A stretch of 64,000 bases of DNA from Pseudopyrenochaeta lycopersici (taxonomy: Eukaryota > Ascomycota > Dothideomycetes > Pleosporales > Pseudopyrenochaetaceae), in the NCBI GenBank assembly GCA_003313425.1, contig NHZP01000012.1, forward strand, positions 682,001-746,000, written 5' to 3'. How positions within the stretch are numbered: the stretch's first letter is position 1; each line of letters begins with the position of its first letter. The position numbers were made by a program, and so were the translations under genes. Positions 59,501 through 64,000 of the stretch are shown one piece after another. A model generated the notes under the pieces. The model saw only the letters and a program-made list of their open reading frames with translations. It was not told the DNA's origin and did no database searches.

Positions 59501-62500
59501 GCTTCCCTTCTATGCAAGCGTACTGTGCACTTCGATTGTCAAATTCTACTTGAGTCTGAACCCCTTCGCCAGTTCATCCATGCTTCAATTATGCTTCAAT
59601 ACAGCCTGAACGGAAACTTTGAGTCTATGCCGTACAACCTTCGGACCGCTATCATGCGAGATGTTTCGTTCTCATACGAAAATAGGTTGTTTATAAAGCA
59701 CACGATTATTTTGAATGCACTTACATTCAGCGCTACCGTGAATATTCTTTGGCAGATCCCGAAGCACTCCGCAGCATTTTCAGAGTTAGGGGAGGTACCG
59801 GATACCTGGTGGATATTGCTTACGCTACAATCCGACGACCAAGAGCATCTGCATTCGGTACACTACAATTACATATATGGAACACTACTTATTGATGGGC
59901 AAGAGATGAGTGCACTTCCATTGATATATCGCAACAATCCGCTCTATCGTCAAATGTTTGGAAGCAAAAATCCAATTGTCCTCCCATCACCACTCCGTGG
60001 GATGACTTTCATGATGTCAGATACTTTCAAATCCGGCCATCGGATACATTTAGGCTTTCGAAACAGGCATGAACTGATCCTTCGAGCAGCGCATGAGGGT
60101 AAAGTACTGGAATATATTCCACGTGGAGTGTTCGGCACAAAGGTGTCACCGGACCTCCCAGCTCCATTGATTGAGGGCTGCTTTCACTGGCTAAACATAT
60201 ATTCTGGGCACTTGGAGATTCGCCGACAAGATATGTGGATATCAAAACCAGGAAACTGGTGGATATCAGGTATCAGGACAGGCACGTACCGGGCAGTGCG
60301 GCGAGCCGGGACGCCAGGTGAGACAAGATTGCTGGACCCCGCTAGTAGCATGTCTCGCGACATTATCAAAGTTTTCAACCACTTCGAGTGCCCATCCCAG
60401 ATTATGGTCTTTGCGTCACAAGATGGCAAGGTCTCAGCCGAGCTGAAGAATTTGGAATTGAGCTTTTATATCAATGATGACGGTGTGTTACACTCTCAAC
60501 GACTTGGTGCTGTCATCACGCCAAATCAAGATGTCGGGACTTGGTATGGACTGAAGAGTAAAATTCTAATCCAATCGACCGGAAATCGTCGCCAAAAGAG
60601 CGTCCTTGTCCCTTCTGGCGAGATTCAATACGCTAGAGATGGGCCTCACGTGTCGCTAAAGATAGCAACCGGCAGCAACACCTATCTCAAGTTTAGCATC
60701 AATGAGGTCCTTGGGCGCATAGATTGTGCTCCAGAGCCGAAACTACTCTACATAAGAGCACTTCTGCATGCATATACCTCACATGTCATGTACGATCCCC
60801 TTACGCGGCGTACTGGCGTAGAAGAAGCGGTCTACCTCCTCCAGACAGGGTCATATCTCCCATGGAGCCCTTTAATTGATGGAGATATCCGAACGTTGCT
60901 CCGTATAGCGGATCTGTCACCAGTACGAGGCTACTACCCTGAAGAGATGAAATGTATGGAGACTGTCACTTGGCAGTCAGATCTTCCAATCTCGATGCAG
61001 GATGAACGGTATCGTGCATTGGTTGCGAATATACTTCAAAGATCTTCCGACCTAACGAAATTCTTCCTGGATCGGCCCATTCAATCGATTAGTGAGAGGG
61101 CTGCCACAGACTTGCATCTGGAAGCTCGCGCATTGTCGCGGACTCACATACACAAGCATAAAGTGGATAAAGTATACCTTGCGCGGGATAAGCGTTTAAG
61201 GTCCACTGATCGAAGCAATGTTCTCCAAATGACTCAGCTGCTCCGCAAATGGCAGAGTCCTCTTTCAGATGGACCGACACTGACTTCGCTGCTTCAAGAC
61301 GCACCAGTTATAGGTGGTTATGATAAATATTTTCAGAAATGTCTACTTACCGACCTACTGACTGTTGACCTTCGGGCCGAATGGGGTGCTCTTGTGAAAA
61401 AGGCTCTCAACTGCAGTGTCCGGGATCGATACAATCTGATGTTTCTCTTCGGACCTATCGCATTCTCGAGTGAAGTCAATATCGGTTTAATTCACGTACT
61501 CATCTCTTTCGTCATGATTCCTGAACTTAAGACGCTCAAGGCTCCGCAGTATCCTGCTTACTTTCACTTTCGAGCCGACGGAGCACCGCCATCTTCTTAC
61601 TTGATTTCATTCATGGAAAAAGCCAAAATGCCCTTCTCGGGAACAGGATTTAAGAAGCGGTCGCAATTAATTGTCGCTGAGAACCAACATGAGGAACACG
61701 TCAAAAAGAGCTGCGAAATATTAGCTTGCTCGATCCAAGAGCAATGGCCAGATCCCGAGATTCGTTGCGAAAGGTTCTCTTTCATTGACCCGATGCACTT
61801 GAACACTGATAAAGCAATAGCGGATGTCAGCCCTGAGTGGATCCGTCTATGTCAAAACCACGAGTTTGCGCTGCATCTTGACCAAGTACAAGACGTCTTG
61901 AACCGATTCATTGCAAACGAGGAAGCCTCTTCAGTGACAGATTCTTTTGTTGCCATTTGTCATAGTGAACAGTATCCGACAAGGCTGAAGCATAGAGATG
62001 ATCCCACGCTTCCAAAATTACTTCAGAATAGCATTGGCCCTCAGCAAGACCCGAAACTCGAATTACCCCTCCGTATCGCTGAAGAATCTGGCTCTTCTGT
62101 CCTTCTAGAAAGGCCAATTAATGTCTCTCAACAATCAACTAAGCATATCGATTTCCTCGGCAGCCGTTTCAGCAAAAGGCCTTTCGGCCGGTCTACATGT
62201 ATATCCAAGCCACAATCTCTGCAAGAGTTCGGCCTCAGAAAACTGAAAAACATCGTGACTAAAGTTCAGGATGCGTCCTCCTTCGTTCAGAAGCGATATG
62301 CACAAGAATTAAATTTCAGCATTGACGCTCTTCAGAGGCATATCGGCGAGGAACAAGCGGCGGCTCGTTCCTCTTATCCGAGAGTGACAACGGACGAGAT
62401 TCGACCCGCGAAAGATTACGCTAACAATGTTGTCGAACACATCCGATGTACCCATCAAGCCCAAGAACCGCAAGCCAAGTGGCTCAGGCTGGTTGACATG

Positions 62501-64000
62501 TGGCCGAGAATGACAACTGTAGACCTTCTATCAGAGTTGCGTAGTACTTCAGGAGCTGTATTTGGTCCGGGCATGAAAGAAGCCCTGGTGACATTTGGTC
62601 TGGCTATTAGCAAGTGGCAGCACCTCCTTCGGATCCAAGACGCCCAGAAGCGGCATAAGGAGCAACAGGAGCGAGATGAGTGGGCAAATCAAGGCCACAC
62701 CAACTGGAGTCCACTTATCTATCCTGACTGGCTGTTACTTGAGATCGACGGCGACATCCTCATACGAGAGGAACAAGTTCAAGTGGCACTAGCGAGTATA
62801 GCTCCACAGTCTGGCGAGAACTCTGTGTTACAACTTCTCATGGGCAAAGGGAAAACATCATGCATTCTGCGTGAGTAATTCAACTTTTTGGATGTATATC
62901 AAAGGCTAACTTGTTGCAGCCATGGTCGCCGCAATTCTCGCGAACCAAGTCGATCTTGCTCGCATCGTGGTTCCTAGACCTCTCTTGCTGCAGTCTGCGC
63001 AGGTGATGCAGGGCAAGCTCGGGAATCTAGTGAACCGCGCGATTGTTCATCTTCCATTTTCACGGAAGACGCCTGTTGATCAATCCCGAATGCATCTCTA
63101 TGGAAGACTGCACATGAAAGTGAAAGAAAGCAACGGCGTGATCCTTGCACTTCCTGAGCATATATTGTCATTCAAACTTAGTGGTTTACAACGCCTCTGC
63201 GACGATCAAATCCAGGAAGCTTCCACTATGATAAGAATTCAAGAGTGGCTAGACAGACATGCTCGAGACGTATTGGACGAATGCGATGTGTCCCTGGCAA
63301 TTAGAACGCAGCTGATCTACCCTTCTGGCTCGCAGATTACTGTCGATGGTCACCCAATGCGCTGGCAAGTGGCTCAAACCTTACTTCACCTTGTCAAAGA
63401 TTTTTCTTCCACTGTGCAATCTCGTTACCCTCATAGCATCGAGATCGTAAGACGTGGCATTGATGGATTTCCTTTGATCTACTTCCTGCGCAAAGATGCG
63501 GAGGACTATCTGATTGAATTGTTGGTGAGTATCATCAGCAAGGGACAGACTCCATCGATTCTACCGTGTGCCGAATATCCTGTCACTATCATGAACGATG
63601 TGAATGCGTACATATCGAGGCCCACGGTACACAACCAGGTGGCATCTCGGGTCATTAAATACTTCCGCGGCAAACCACAGCTGATGAAGACGCTCAACCT
63701 CCTTCGCGGTCTCTTCGTTCATCGCATCCTGATAGCCACACTCAAGAAGCGATGGAATGTGCAATACGGGCTTCATCCAACAAGGGCTCCTATAGCTGTG
63801 CCATACCTGGCGAAGGGTGTGCCTTCCCCGGCATCTGAATGGGGTCACCCAGATGTCGCTATCATTCTGACCTGTCTGTCATTTTATTACAAAGGCCTCA
63901 ACATGTCTCAGTTCAAGCAAGCGTTCGCGCATCTGGTCAAATCAGATGAACCGAGCATCGAATACGAAAAGTGGCTCCCCAGGGGCATCGACGTACCAAG
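56553..64000 (+). CDS. Giant DUF6606/DUF3638/DUF3645 protein, putative ubiquitin-linked ATPase (partial)
   Basis: Exons 56553-56893, 56941-62870 and 62920 to beyond the window edge give about 2450 residues so far; the family often exceeds 3000. The N terminus (REQLYFHVALPRNVPGHED, later ALLWDFPGCAVAVP) matches the DUF6606 start. Long helical and strand-rich stretches follow. At the second intron LLMGKGKTSCILRPMVAAILAN is the Walker A-like opening of DUF3638 (family form near GEGKSS). DECDVSLAIRTQLIYPSG is the Walker B-like element. Then comes DUF3645, AVPYLAKGVPSPASEWGHPDVAIILTCLSFYY, near 63795-63880. Database entries often name such proteins ubiquitinyl hydrolases; the biochemical role is not settled. 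Both introns (47 and 49 bp) have good signals. The upstream frame begins with GTG at 56547; ATG 56553 is used. Confidence 0.88.

Noticed and set aside
1..64000. CRISPR arrays, insertion sequences or clear transposon ends
   Set aside because: None seen; only very short repeats. The genome is eukaryotic, so CRISPR is not expected.

Overview
The window is nuclear DNA of a filamentous ascomycete (Pezizomycotina). The gene content would suit a dothideomycete, possibly Pleosporales, but that is inference. Reasons: genes carry short introns (about 47 to 113 bp, one doubtful 228 bp) with GTRNGT donors, CTRAC-like branch sites and YAG acceptors. Genes lie on both strands without operons, and several families are fungus-specific (HET domain, fungal gasdermin, rhodopsin-like membrane protein, GT2 of the ZtGT2 type). 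I count 17 confident or likely genes, one small candidate gene and one partial tail.

Left part (1-16.4 kb): the RG-rich end of an unrecognised gene, an IFRD-family protein, a cyclophilin-40 co-chaperone, a Bud2-type RasGAP (minus), a disordered conserved fungal protein (minus) and a seven-helix rhodopsin-like membrane protein. Long intergenic stretches separate these genes.

Accessory island (about 17.7-28 kb): this is the most interesting region. A 281-residue fungal gasdermin-like protein lies tail to tail, 117 bp apart, with a six-exon gene for a subtilisin-like protease with a long N-terminal region. This is the arrangement known from the Podospora het-Q1/het-Q2 allorecognition and cell-death pair, in which the protease cleaves the gasdermin near its C terminus. 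The protease gene is divergent, over a 313 bp gap, from a large gene joining a C2H2-like zinc-finger half to a HET (heterokaryon incompatibility) domain. Together these look like a compact regulated-cell-death or non-self-recognition locus. A small Cys-rich two-exon candidate gene follows.

Right part (28.4-64 kb): a 1173-residue disordered protein of unknown role, an alpha/beta hydrolase (minus), phospholipase D (PX-PH-HKD-HKD), a sugar transporter with an unusually long cytoplasmic tail (minus), mitochondrial GUF1/EF4 (minus) divergent from spindle-checkpoint MAD2, a membrane GT2 glycosyltransferase, a Cys-rich protein with WxxV-type motifs, a DHA1-type MFS drug transporter (minus), and the first about 2450 residues of a giant DUF6606/DUF3638/DUF3645 protein cut by the window edge.

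All exon joins were worked out by eye from splice signals and reading phase. Family names rest on recognised motifs, not on database searches.
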